In this document: positions 12,125-22,894 of the stretch, piece by piece
Layout: every line of letters starts with the position of its first letter
Numbering within the stretch: the stretch's first letter is position 1
Source: Imbricaverruca yamaguchii
Taxonomy: Eukaryota; Arthropoda; Thecostraca; Neoverrucidae
Direction of reading: 5' to 3'
NCBI GenBank assembly: GCA_034440575.1
Contig: JAOTOL010001662.1
Coordinates: 3,148,501-3,212,500, forward strand
Length of the DNA stretch: 64,000 nt
Program-made: the position numbers and the translations under genes
Notes under the pieces: model-generated
What the model was told of the DNA's origin: nothing
Database searches by the model: none
Seen by the model: the letters and a program-made list of their open reading frames with translations, nothing else

Positions 12125-12463
12125 ATGATGTGTATTGAAGGAATGTTATATGCTAAGCGTGGCGATGGGGGGGGAATGATATGTGGCTTTGTCCATTGCC
12201 AGAAAGAAACTAGCGGACCGATCGCTGGGCACCCATTTGCGCATCCCGAAGATGAACCACGAGAAGCGTTCTGGACTCGCCTCCTAAGCATTAGCGGCCT
12301 GACGGTTCCCACAGAGGAATTCTTCCACACATCCAGACAGATGAATGCAGTGTTTTGTGTTCACCATGCCCAAGAACCCAACAATCTCAGCAGACATCCA
12401 AAGGTCATTGAAAGTTTCCGCCAGGTGTTGGAATCCAGATTCAATTCCATAGATAGAATATAA
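12125..12463 (+). CDS. Hypothetical ORF, 112 codons
   Basis: This ATG-initiated frame has ordinary amino-acid composition and a CpG content higher than its AT-rich upstream flank. A polypyrimidine tract ending in CTAG at about 12024-12036 could be an upstream 3' splice site. The product is soluble-looking, with residues such as FWTRLLSISGL and HPKVIESFRQVLESRF suggesting helices. I recognise no family and see no adjoining exon. It could be an isolated exon, a pseudogene or chance. Confidence 0.25.
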   Translation: MMCIEGMLYAKRGDGGGMICGFVHCQKETSGPIAGHPFAHPEDEPREAFWTRLLSISGLTVPTEEFFHTSRQMNAVFCVHHAQEPNNLSRHPKVIESFRQVLESRFNSIDRI

Positions 12464-12469
12464 TTAAGT

Positions 12470-13066
12470 GCTTTGCGAGGATCCGGACATTTATTCATCT
12501 CGGGCTGGTGAACAAGGTGAACGTCGCGAAGCTCGCAAAGCGGCAGCAGCGGAAAGCCGAGCAGTTTGCTCAGTGACTGCGAAGTATGGGCCGCACTTGG
12601 GCGATACTTCACATTCAGATCAGTGTTTGAATCTTTCATTGTTTGGACGTAGGTGCATAACTTGCCGTTGATCATATAGCAGCATATCAGGACTTTCTAC
12701 ACAAATATTACACGAGACTAAACGTGCGTGTTGCAGTCGCACCTAGCGTATGTCAAGGTCAACAACTGATATGTGCCTGTGTTTGTGAAGTCGGTAGAGC
12801 GTAGCCTGTAGGTTTACACGTACTCATCGTCCCACTACGGTGTTCGTGAGTAGTCTGTGTATGTATGCATGTCGAGCTGTTCTCAGCCACAGATGTCACG
12901 ATGAGGATGTTCCATCTTTTCTTGCCAGTTCGTCCGATTTTATAAGGTGCCTGATATGTACGTACTGTAATGTTAGGTATTGTAATGTATTGTCGCAATG
13001 CAATCTCATTAAGTACCGTGGCTTATATGCACCTGCTACCGATAACTTCTTATGTCACGCGTTTGG
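12470..13066. other. Spacer, no gene seen
   Basis: No recognised domain or repeat. Confidence 0.35.
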
Positions 13067-13069
13067 TGG

Positions 13070-13232
13070 AGCCGCGGTAGCTTAGTCCGTAGGGTGTTGG
13101 GCTCTTGACCGCAATATTATGGGTTCGAGTCCCGCAACCAGCGGAATTACCGAGTCCACTCGCGACCAATCGGTTTGAGAAGTTGGCGACGCTATATGGC
13201 CTAGCAGTTAATTGCGTCGTAGAGGAACCCAA
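13070..13232 (+). mobile_element. tRNA-Lys-like SINE
   Basis: The head has box A TAGCTTAGTCCG and a good box B GGGTTCGAGTCCC, spaced as in a tRNA, with CTT in the anticodon position. The body continues with CGACCAATCGG and TTGGCGACGCTATATGG, which matches the central domain of the 2257-2414 SINE. The acceptor arm does not pair cleanly and the sequence runs on past the discriminator, so it is a SINE head and not a tRNA gene. Confidence 0.75.
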
Positions 13233-13754
13233 GGTTCTTTTTCTGCTTCATGTGTTTGCTTCTCCCAATATATGTCTTGCGTTGTGCTTCCTCAATATAT
13301 CGTTTTAATACGCACTCTGTTGGGCGCCGGAATATATATATTCATGTGCGCAAAATGACGAACGCAGTCAATGCGCCCAAAATGCACATTCACTTCCACC
13401 ACAGAGTACACAACCGAGAAACAATCGGCAGTGGGAGTGAGGGCCTTCCTCAATCTTGACAGTCTCGTCTTCTCCAGATGAATGCTCCTCGTATTAAAGT
13501 CTGATTGATAAACAACTTTTTTGTTGCCGTATTTATGTTGTGCTGTACTGCAAAATTCGTGATTTTTATTATTTAAAATTTAGTCCCAGTTGTTGCTGGG
13601 GTAGCTTTGGGAACCAGGGTTCTATCGCTAAGCAGAGCTTGTTGCGTGAACCCTCGCCCCACCACCCGATCCACGAATTCCTTTTCAACGGCAGAATTTT
13701 GATCGAAAGTTTAACGTGCCGTCAATACACCGACACGGCCGCCCGGTAGCTCGT
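13233..13754. other. Spacer, no gene seen
   Basis: No recognised gene. Short frames only. Confidence 0.35.
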
Positions 13755-13905
13755 CCCCGGCCTTATCGGGCCAGTTGCCAACTCACACTCCCTGCCGGGG
13801 GCTAAACGCAAGCGCGCGGAGCGACTTGAACCCTGTGTTGCCAGGACAGGGGAGACCAGCACAGGCCAGCGCTCTAACAAACTGAGCTACCGGGGTGGCA
13901 TTTCA
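13755..13905 (-). mobile_element. tRNA-derived SINE or tRNA-like element
   Basis: On the minus strand it begins CCCCGGTAGCTCAGTTTG, a canonical box A context. A box B-like GGGTTCAAGTC lies about 65 bases further on, which is too far for a standard tRNA without an insertion or long variable arm. A GC-rich unique body follows. I read it as a SINE head with a different tRNA ancestor from the other families. Confidence 0.55.
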
Positions 13906-15050
13906 AGTCGCACGACGCGAATAAAGAAATCATATTTTGAAAGGAAAATATTTTCTTTAGTTAAAAATAGAACACATTTAATTAAAAAGATGTATGGTAT
14001 TGCATGGTAATTTTCCATTCCAACCGCAAATTAAGCTGTAATTAAAGTTGCTTCCGAGCTGGTCTGGCATAGAAATTGCTGTTACCCCTGCAATATTGCA
14101 TGCATGACAGAAATTGATTCACATGGCGTTAGCGACGCAGCCAATTCATTTCGACTGAAAATGCCGAATAACGGTGTGCGAACATGGACAAAGCCACGGT
14201 GGGGAATGAACGGGGATGCTTCCCCAATCTTGCCAAGTTCCGGGTTAAGCCTTTGACAATGCATGATAATCGAACCGAAATCCTCATGCGGGCATCTAAA
14301 ATCCGTCTTAGCGCTTACGGGTTCCACAAAGTTGTTGCCGAATCTAAATCGAGCTTTCATGGTACGAAAAGCGTGATTTTTTTAATTTTGCGCCGGCACT
14401 CCAGAAAGTTCAGGATTGTCACCGAAACATTTTAGCAAACGTCTGCTCCTGTCAAAACAATGCTTGTCGCAGTCCTGGTGGCGTGTGTTCGCCGTGTATC
14501 GTAAAAGGCCTGGAGCCGGCTTAGAACTGGCATCGCTCTGACTCCAGCTCGGGTCCAGTCATTTGACTGTTCGGCAGCATGCACAATTGTTGGTTTTGTC
14601 ACCTTGATAATCATGTACTGTTATTATATGCACACCTCGAGGAGCAGGGACTAATGTTGGTCGGCGTGTACTGGTGGGAGGGGAAAGGGCAACCGTTAGT
14701 TTTTAGCTCAATATTTGCAATGCACTGTCGTAGTGCCACAAATGATTAAATTCAGGGGATCCTGTCTCCTGTCCAACCCCCGATGGTCCGTCGCCCGTGT
14801 CAGGAAGGGACTGTGGGCCTGGACACTGTCATAAGCGGTGACGTGTTCCGTATTTCCTATGCCTGGCTGATTAGAAGAAGTGCCCAACCATAAATTGAAG
14901 GTGGCAGAACCCCAGCCTTGCAGAATATCTGAATATTGAATATTGCAGAATATTTCCCTTCTCTTTATGAAAAAGATCGTCCCATGTGAACAGTGTCTTA
15001 ATTCACTGTCGCTTATTAGAAGGAGTTCCCACGACGCGCACAAAAAGCTG
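13906..15050. other. Spacer, no gene seen
   Basis: No recognised gene. Short open frames at 14082-14435 overlap on opposite strands, so coding is unlikely. Confidence 0.35.
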
Positions 15051-15054
15051 CCGG

Positions 15055-15130
15055 CCTCCAGGCTCGAACCGGCTACCTCGGAGTCGGCAAACCGACGCGC
15101 TACCAACTACGCTACCAACACCGAGTCTCT
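15055..15130 (-). mobile_element. tRNA-like SINE head
   Basis: The minus strand shows box A TAGCGTAGTTGGTAGCGC and box B GGTTCGAGCC at tRNA spacing, within a sequence starting CTCGGTGTTGGTAGC. The anticodon stem is poor and no acceptor pairing is seen. A SINE-type relic is more likely than a functional tRNA. Confidence 0.55.
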
Positions 15131-15364
15131 GGGCCCGCTTAAGTTAAATAGTGTCGATGGATATGACATGGGTCTAAATAACACCATTTTATACAATAAC
15201 TAACACATTCGTGTGAAAGTCTCCCATGATTATCGAAATACCATGAAAGAAGCTTTCAGATGACGTATAATTTGCACCACTCACGTATACTTGTTAGCCA
15301 GGAACGTACGCGGAAAAGTACCATTTCTTGCTGTCGTGATAATGTGCTGAGCCCAAATCAGCGC

Positions 15365-15412
15365 CCAGATGACGTCCCCGGCTGCCAATGATGACGTCCC
15401 CGGCTGACAGGG
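15365..15412 (+). repeat. Short tandem duplication
   Basis: A ~21-bp unit containing ATGACGTCCCCGGCTG occurs twice in direct tandem. Confidence 0.7.
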
Positions 15413-15501
15413 GCCGATCACATACACACCACCAGCCACACCACGAAGCAAAATTATGAAACTGTGACATATGGAACAAGCGCGCAATATTTGTCTCTTC
15501 T

Positions 15502-16146
15502 ATCGACCTCCCTCGAAGGACCTCTCATGAGGATGTCGAATGCCACCCTAGGGATGTCGAATGCCACCTAACTTGGCTCAATCTTTTTGCATACAAATAC
15601 GCAACAAATTCAAGCATATCGCACATATGTTAATTCACGTTTTTCTAACCCCATTTTTCTCTCTTTCAGTTGAATTAAAGGTTGCATATATTTTTCCGCT
15701 TCAATTTTCCCAACGGTGACTTTCCAAGTTTTCATGCTATTTCTGGCAAAAATGAGCCGGTCAATTTCAAGCAATTTGTTTGATGCTGTTCTCATGTAAG
15801 GTGCATATTGTACTGCTAATGCGTAATCTGTGAACATTTTTTATCAGCTTAAAGGTAAATGTTAAGTGAATAATTCGTGTTCCCTCACGATATTACTGTT
15901 AATAATGACCATAACTGATCTGAGAACTGCCAAATTTTCAATGTTTGCGGCACCCAAATGCCACCCTACGTCCACCCTGGGATTTCTCCCTTATTTCCCA
16001 GCGTTTTTAATGCAAAAATATAACCACAGGTCCGCTTATGCGTTCCCTACCCAGCAATATATGTTGTACGACTCGCCGTTGAGAATACAAAATGATATTA
16101 TTGTTTCAGTGCAGCATGTACTTCATCACATTTGAGGGAGGTCGAT
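15502..16146. mobile_element. Candidate MITE with 13-bp TIRs
   Basis: ATCGACCTCCCTC at 15502-15514 is matched by its exact reverse complement at 16134-16146. The 645-bp interior is AT-rich, non-coding and contains a 20-bp tandem duplication at 15532-15570. A similar TCGACCTCCCTC motif occurs near 8203. I see no convincing target duplication, so assignment as a transposon is tentative. Confidence 0.4.
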
Positions 16147-16559
16147 GGTTTTTTTGTCGGAAATCACAGTACAGTGAATTTATTAGCTTTGGCTAGGAGG
16201 TGTCGGCCTCGTCCCCGCTTCTTCAATGCAGTACAGCAGTACAGAAATGCAGTACAGCAATGCGAAGGGGGCGATGGTTGTGGTAGCTGTCTTCCAGTCC
16301 TTCCTACGTAGGTACTGTACAGTTAATTTATGTACGGTTTATGTACAGTTGAGGGGGCGATTGCCTCTAAATATTGGCTTTCCTCCCAAATCATTTGGAC
16401 TTTTCACATGGAGGCACGCCATTGAGTACGCTGTGTTATGCCCCCACCCCCCAATGATTTGAAAAATGCACGCCCCTACTAGGTTATGGTTCTGAAATAA
16501 CGTTTATGGTACTGAATGGTGGTGTGGTGGGCATTGGCTGTTGGGCAACACTTGCAGAT

Positions 16560-17060
16560 TGCTTTGCATGGCAAATCATTTTATTTGCTATAATTATATT
16601 CATGTGCTTTAAGGTGGAAAAAAGACAAGTTTCTACACATTTTCCTCCATAATGCAAACAAATTGGCTATGCTTCTTTAGATTAGGCTAGTTTATGTTCT
16701 TTAAGTTTGGAAATTTAACAAAAATGTTTTTTTTTAATCACTTCAAAGGCAGATTATGCTAGGTTCACTTAGGTTTTTCTTTAATTTTGAACGATCGCTG
16801 AAGATAATTGCTTCACAATTATCTCGTTGATAATTGCTTTCTGAATATTTTTTTTCCTTTTTTTCTTCCAAAGGAAGGCTAGGTTATGTTATGTTATGTG
16901 CTGTTGTGCTTTTTTAATTTTTAGACATTGCATTTATGCTATGCTACCTATCAAGCTCAATGCACGATTTTTGGTGTTATTTTGCTCACAGCCTGAAAAT
17001 TAAGCATTTGCACAGAAAATGAGTGCTCCATGATCTTACTCACCTTTATAAACATTTCTA
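16560..17060 (-). repeat. Dispersed AT-rich repeat with GGTTAG-like motifs
   Basis: This CpG-poor block resembles, in reverse complement, the cluster at 60620-62080. Shared elements are the CTTTAAGGTG and TTTCCACACATTTTCCTCC-like stretch, GTTAGGTTATGTT motifs, a TGCTACCTA segment, and ACAGAAAATTAGTGCTC followed by CATAAACATT. No protein is encoded. Confidence 0.6.
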
Positions 17061-17129
17061 ACAGAGTTGCTAGACACGTACTGTTTTAATCGTATAATAT
17101 CTAACTGTGGGTGTTGTGACCCCGTAAAT

Positions 17130-17395
17130 CAGCCGACCTACCATGCCCGGCACATGTCACGCCCGTACATGTCCGTCCGGCGCCGGCGACGCGGTCACCG
17201 GCCCTCGTCGGAACCGAGTCAGCATTTTCGGGCCAACGCCCGGCTGCTGCGACCTGTACCGGCCTTCCGGCCGTGTCTGAGCCAGGGCTGTGGCCAGACC
17301 CCCGCAGAGAGACGTGTCTGGACTGTCGAGCCGCGCGGACCTGTCGCTGTCGGTCGCGTGCGTAAATTAACAACTGTATTTCGGCCTCCAAATTG
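17130..17395. other. GC-rich, CpG-rich island
   Basis: A sudden ~260-bp GC-rich block within AT-rich DNA. Both strands have open frames (17067-17396 + and 17101-17391 -), both arginine- and proline-rich as expected from composition. It may be an exon or promoter-like CpG island. I cannot name a product. Confidence 0.35.
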
Positions 17396-17667
17396 AGAAC
17401 TGAAAGTGATTGCTGTCCGCCTGGAACATTATTGCGAGTGTCTCTATATATTCACTATATTTTCTGCACAATATACCGTGCAGAGAACATATCATTTTTG
17501 GCATTCGGAGTTATCGCGACGCGCGGGTCCTCTAGTCTATCACGAGCCAAGAAGAAGGACCTTCACTACACATTGCATTGGAATTATAAATTCTGAGAAT
17601 TAATAATACACCTTAAACCACAGATTTAACATTCAAAGCAGGTAGGTGAGGTGGGGATGGTTGGTTA

Positions 17668-17697
17668 GTTGGTTATTTGGGCTTAGGGGCGCATCGG
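17668..17697 (-). mobile_element. SINE family A fragment
   Basis: GTTAGTTGGTTATTTGGGCT followed by GGGGCGCATC is the family A 3' end read on the minus strand. It is truncated at the junction with the next SINE. Confidence 0.65.
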
Positions 17698-17860
17698 AGG
17701 TGGGGATGGCCAGGTGATTAAGTGTTAAGCTCTGGCTGCCAAAGGTCCCAGGTTCAACACTCACACCACTCAGGAAGTTTCCCAAACTTCAGCCCACTGA
17801 TGAAGCTGTGGGAGGTGCCATTAACCATGATTGTGCATAAAGAGCATTGAGAACTAACAA
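17698..17860 (+). mobile_element. SINE family B, copy 1
   Basis: A tRNA-derived element related to 41571-41739 and 51669-51848. The head GGGGATGGCCAGGTGATTAA corresponds to a Ser/Leu-type box A, and box B is decayed to CAGGTTCAACACT. The body includes a CCCAAACTTCAGCCCACTG region and a GTGCATAAAGAGCATTGAG end, then an AACAAATAAAC tail. CpGs of the other copies are mostly TG or CA here, which suggests an older or methylated copy. Confidence 0.8.
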
Positions 17861-18119
17861 ATAAACAAGAAGCAGGTAAACAGAGGTGTTGTTCTCCTTT
17901 GCTTTGCAACCTGGATTAAAACAGACTATTAAATCATGTAGTAGGATCACATGTTGACCTGTGCTGAAATGTGCCATCTGTTGAGGATAGTTGGGCCCAG
18001 AAAATGAGGAAAATTCTGGGAGAAGGCAACCTAATTTGTTTAAGGGATAGCATCCCCTAATTATGATTTTGATTTAGTTGCATTGATCTCATTCAAAGGG
18101 TTTCAGACCTTTGACCCTT

Positions 18120-18440
18120 AGCTAAAGAATGGTTGATCGTTGTAATAGGCTGCCTGCTGATACTTTGGTTAGTATCTAATTGAATATATTTAAAAATTGG
18201 GTGAACAAGTTTAAAAAAGCTGAAGAGCCTTGTTTTTAGTTCTATTTAGAAGTAGATTGGGTGATATTTATGCTAGTAGGTTGGAGGGTAGGCACGGTGC
18301 TCATAGATAGCTTCTAGAGTTTAGGATATAGCATGGGTTAGGATGTTGAGTATATTTTGCCCAGACATACAGCATCTTCCATTTGTAGGCTTAGCCTGGT
18401 TGGGCCCCTGTGGCTCTTATGAATTCTGAACACTATGGTT
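18120..18440 (+). mobile_element. CR1-like LINE 3' remnant
   Basis: Conceptual translation shows a decayed LINE C-terminus. It reads MVDRCNRLPADTL, a stop, then LNIFKNWVNKFKKAEEP, aligning with the VVEHWNQLPEN and LNIFKNSIDNHYKN segment of the CR1-like copies here. A GPLWLL-like terminal motif follows near 18405. It is a different subfamily and is broken by stops. Confidence 0.55.
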
Positions 18441-18606
18441 TTATGACTTAATCTTGAAGCCAGATGTACTTGCATGTTTTATTTGTTGGTGGAGGCCATA
18501 GTCTACTCTGGGATTATGCTGCCCACTTCTCGCAGTTTATATTAAGTATGTTTATTTGCAGTTTCCTATTTTTTCAATTTGTACTGATCCTTTTAACTCT
18601 TCTCAG

Positions 18607-19049
18607 ATCCCTCGCCATTTCCATCCAATCGTCCAACCTGCCACCACTGCCGTCGGCCATTGCTGTCGGCCAACATCAACTCTTCACAAGTGAACGGTCA
18701 CAAGTTCCAAAGTCTTCCTGTCATGGGTAGAATTACCAACATTAAAAAAACACTCAAGTTATCCTGTGCTTCATGCCACACATATGTGCGCAAATGTAAC
18801 GTCCAGCGGCATGGCGCAAAAGTCCACAAACTAACCGGCAGTGCTCCGAGAAAATTTAGTGTGCAATGCGAGCAAGAAACCTTAGCAGCAAGGCGCACTA
18901 GAACAAACATAGATTTAAATTTGATCGGGAATATGGATACGGGAAATGTCAGCGATCCTGATGATCCAAAGGGCATGAAGGTTGATGAGTTTTATTTAAT
19001 GGGATTTGATGGAGTTTGTGGTAGCGCTCAAGGGATAGGTAGGAGTTAA
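18607..19049 (+). CDS. Zinc-finger-like exon candidate
   Basis: A tract TTTTAACTCTTCTCAG ending at 18606 looks like a 3' splice site. After it a frame stays open to 19049. It begins with a CHHC-type pair (PTCHHCRRPL) and then CASCHTYVRKCNVQRHGAKVH, a C-x2-C-x11-H-x4-H pattern close to a C2H2 zinc finger. A basic linker and an acidic region (NVSDPDDPKG) follow. A possible donor, ATAG|GTAGGA, lies at about 19036-19041, so the exon may end there. The family is unrecognised. Nucleic-acid binding is inferred only from the metal-binding pattern. A minisatellite follows directly. Confidence 0.4.
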
Positions 19050-19059
19050 CAGTGATGGG

Positions 19060-19480
19060 CCATGTGGCAGTGGAGCAGGAGTTAGCGGTGTTAGCGGTGG
19101 TGGAGAAGGAGCTAGCGGTGGTGGAGAAATAGTTAGCGGTGGTGGAGAAGGAGTTAGCGTTGGTAAAGCAGGTATTAGCTGTGGTGGAGCAGGAGTTAGT
19201 GGTGGTGGAAAAGGAGTTAGCGGTGGTGGGAGGAGCTAGCGTTGGTGGAGCAGGTGTTAGCGGTGGTGGAGCAGGCGTTAGCGGTGATGGAGCAGATATT
19301 AGCAGTGTTGGAGCAGACGTTGGCGGAGTTGGAGCAGATGTTAGTGGTGGAAGTGTAGGTGGTAGCAGTAGTGGTTGGATATGTGGAGCAGGTGGTAGCG
19401 GCACTGGAGTAGGTGGTAGCGAGCATGGGCTTGGAGTTCGGAGTGGTGAAGCAGGTGGTAGAGACAGCGGAACACCTGCT
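19060..19480. repeat. Imperfect GGTGGAGCAGGAGTTAGC minisatellite
   Basis: Degenerate units of about 21-24 bp with variants of GGTGGTGGAGCAGGAGTTAG run from just after the zinc-finger-like exon. Gly/Val-rich frames on + and Ser/Thr/Pro-rich frames on - (for instance 19139-19630 and 18949-19584) arise from the multiple-of-three periodicity. They are probably not proteins. Confidence 0.85.
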
Positions 19481-19639
19481 ACCGGTTCGGGGACGGCTAC
19501 TAGAGGTAGTGGGGAAGGTGACAGCGACATTGAGTGGACAAGGTTGGACATTCTATCAGCAAGGCTAGAGCTACATGCCAGCATATCATCTCATATTGCG
19601 ATTCCGCCATGCCGACTACCATCAGATTGAACTACGATG

Positions 19640-21100
19640 TCCGGCTACTAATGAGTAACAGAAACTTGCTACCACGATGTGTTTGATCTTGTCATTACCT
19701 GCCACTGATGGTTTTTGCATATCCTGTGTCCTCCCACCTTTATAAGAAATTGTACATTTCCATCTAGATCCGAGGAAAACAACAGAAGATGCCTGAGAAA
19801 GAGATACATAGCATGCTAATTGAAAAAGGCAGCACAGTATGCCAGTACCAAAGTACATAAACAGACAGTCCAGCGGATAAGGAAATACAAAATTTGGCCC
19901 TCCAGTGTACTGTTGGATGCAAACTCATTGCTGCTTGTTTTCCTACTTTCTTTTGACATCGATCAAGCTGGCTATGATGATATGTCTTGTCATGGAAACT
20001 GAGGCGAAAATGTAAAAAGGGCCATGCACTATGCTTCACTAACCATGCAACGTTGAACATTGGCTCTCGCCGTTGTAATGTTCCTGGAATAGGCGGGGTT
20101 TTTGGTGCTGGTGCACACGGATAGCGTCTGGTGATGGTCACAAGTGTGGTGAGTGGTTGACCTAAGCCTACGTGTTTGATGGCACTCCTTACAATTGATG
20201 CGGAGGGCTTGCTGCTGCTCCTCCTTTACTTTTCCAAAACGAGGTCCATCGGTCACGCTGCGTATATTATGCACACTCAATGTAGCCCTACGAACTGGAC
20301 CCTGGAGCATACCACACGCCGGTGGGAGGCTCGATCAGCACGTAAAATGTGCTAAGCGTACCACCTCAACGGGCTTGGGCTTGGCTTGGGCTCGAGCTTG
20401 GGCTGACCTGAGTGAACCGATGTCCATCGGTCGTCTACCCCCTCCTATCCCTCCTCTACTTGAATCCAGATTAAATGTAACGCAGCAACGGCACACACGT
20501 GGGCCGGCTGCAGTGAGAACCACGTGCTGATTTTATATGAGGTACGAATGTTCCTTGATGTGGTTCGCATTACACGCAAGGGTGCCATGCGGTACGAGTA
20601 GTTCGGGGTACATGTTCATGAAGCTGGGTGGTCGAGGCCTGCAATATGGAGCCTGGAGGAAGCAGGTGATAGGTTTTCCTTTGTGTACCAAGGTTTGCAA
20701 TCCATCGTTCCTGGTGTCGAGTGAGTTGTGTGAATGTGATTCTGGCTGTCTTCTTTAACTAATCGATAATCGTTCCTCGACTATGTCCTTGCTGACGACG
20801 ACTAAGTCATTTAGTCTTACGTGGGCATCGTGACTGTTGCACTGTAAGGGATTATTTAACCGCATTTAGTTGCAACACAACGATTTGTATGTTCAAGTTA
20901 GACATTTGGACGATGGATAACGAATGGCCATTCTTTTCAAGTTGATGGCGATCTCGTGTGTACTGGACTTTGGCGTCACTACAATATGCCTTCCCTTGCG
21001 TTCAGTACGTGTGGTGATCAAAGATCGGAAGCTGTGGTAAATTATTTAGTAATTTGCCTACGATGCGAGTGCGATGACCAGCCTAACAAACATTGAGACG
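19640..21100. other. No recognisable gene
   Basis: Mixed-composition DNA with short overlapping frames on both strands and no repeat family recognised. Confidence 0.35.
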
Positions 21101-21417
21101 ATGAGTGAATTGGCAGACAATCTGGCTAGCACTGTTAATGGTCGCCTTTATCAGACCGGTGCACAGCGAGCGCGTACAGCCATATCGGGTTATGCCTGCC
21201 TGTAGATGCCAGCGTCCGACTCCTGTCAGTCCGGACCAGTTAATGACTGGACGCCCCGACACCTCCCAGATTCTAGAGTATGTGTGTATACATGCTGATC
21301 CGGGTGGTCATTCGACGGAGATCACGGTGGCAAACTCGGCGTTGTGTGGCTGGCGGTAGTGGACTGTGTAACAAGTAACCAGCCTGCGTTGATCAGCGAC
21401 CGGCGCACCTGCGGCCC

Positions 21418-21652
21418 TTGCTTATCATGGCTTGGGCTCAGGAGACCGCCCGAGCTGCCGCTGGCGGCCGGCAGCTGAAGCGGGTGCATCGCTTTCAGAG
21501 TCGATTCGACTCACATTGCGCCAATCTGGTGACCGGTGAGGGCGACTGCGCCACAGCCGATGGTACTCGGTACTGTGAAGAGGAGTCGGCGCGCTGCGAC
21601 AATACGTTAGCGAGCGCGCCGCCGCAGTCACCAAGTGCCGCGCGTGGCATAT
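21418..21652 (+). CDS. Unrecognised GC-biased ORF cut by transposon
   Basis: From an ATG at about 21427 the codons end mostly in G or C over ~75 residues (Ala/Arg/Cys-rich), unlike flanking DNA. The frame then runs into the left end of the DNA transposon at 21653 and stops inside it at 21726. A possible splice donor, CCG|GTGAGG, occurs at about 21533. It could be an exon near or interrupted by the insertion. No family is recognised and no continuation is seen right of 24526. Confidence 0.25.
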
Positions 21653-22290
21653 GGGGCATTCCACGTCAAATCGCACAAGAATTGGCTATTTTGAACCCAA
21701 CCCCCTCCGATTTTTATGAAAATTGATACACCTGTAGTGCCAAGTGAACGAACCTCACACGTCAACTTTCAGCCCTGGGTGACCTCTGGGGTCAGATTTA
21801 GAGGTCATCCTAGGTCACCTATTTTTAACGACTTGACAACAATCAAATGCATATATATTAGATGTTAATTAACTTAGCGGAACGACATTGGTGTTAAAGT
21901 GCGCAGAAACCCTTGGCCATTCAGAAATATGGCAAAAGTTGCACGTGACCTCTCCGTGACCCTTGACCTAACGAGGTCAAAGTATAAAAATACATTTTTA
22001 TATATGTTTGCCTACCCCTAATTCCACTAAACGTGGCTGAATTAATGGTCCTGATATTATCTAAGAACGTGCAAAAAAGAAAGGCGGAGACTCTAAAACA
22101 TTTTGAGATATCGGCCTTTGAGTAGGTATTGTCATAGGACCAATTCGAAGCATGCCCCGATGCTATTTACCATATCATCGATGATAACTCTGGTTTTCTT
22201 GGTCCGATTATCGTCAAATTTGGTGGGCAAATCATCGGTGGCAAGCTGAACTATTTTCCAGACTTTCAAGTTGACCTGACCTCACATGAC
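21653..22290 (+). repeat. Left long terminal inverted repeat
   Basis: It pairs with 23895-24522. Matched blocks include the terminal CATTCCACGTCAAATCGCAC, GGCAAAAGTTGCACGTGACC, the AAAGAAAGGCGGAGAC region and CATCGATGATAACTCTGGTT. Divergence between arms is visible but modest, so the insertion is not brand new. Confidence 0.85.
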
Positions 22291-22894
22291 CTGGCAGTGA
22301 CCTCTCCATTACAAGCCAACAGGGAAACAAAAATATTTTCCTGAACAAAAAACGCTGAATTTGGCTCGTACAGGCTATATTACCTAGTTTTAGGTTAGGC
22401 TACTCCAAACGAGCCAAGTTTTACTTTGAACAAGTGTCCTCTGCAAGGTCACGTGAGGTCACTATGAGGTCATGTCACACTTTCGTCAATCACTTTATAT
22501 AGAATCAAGATATAGAAATAATTTTAATGCCATCGAGATCCTCTGGTTAATCATGATGTATAATATGATCAAGCTAGGTCATCACTTGATCTCGGTTTAG
22601 GGTGACCTGGAGGTCAACTGGGGTCAGGATCAAATGTTCAGCTAGCTAAGTCATGTGATACATCAATCAACGCGGCCTGACGAGGAAAATAGGATTGTAA
22701 CAAAATTATATTTCTATCTTTATTTTGGCAAAAGTTAGTCGCAAAAAAATATGTTTCCTCGGTTTTTATAGCCTGAATATATTGTTTCAGCTCGCGTGCG
22801 TTTCGTACTAACATTTTATCGGGAGGGCCAGTAAATGTTTCTGATATGCAAATAGCCGCGACCATAAAACAAGTTGAACAGCAGTACCGTATAT

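Noticed and set aside
13068..13144. Functional tRNA-Lys gene
   Set aside because: Good A and B boxes, but the acceptor and anticodon stems do not pair properly and the sequence continues into the SINE body shared with other copies.
18949..19584. 211-codon Pro/Thr/Ser-rich minus-strand protein
   Set aside because: Composition comes from the GGTGGAGCAGG-type minisatellite on the other strand.
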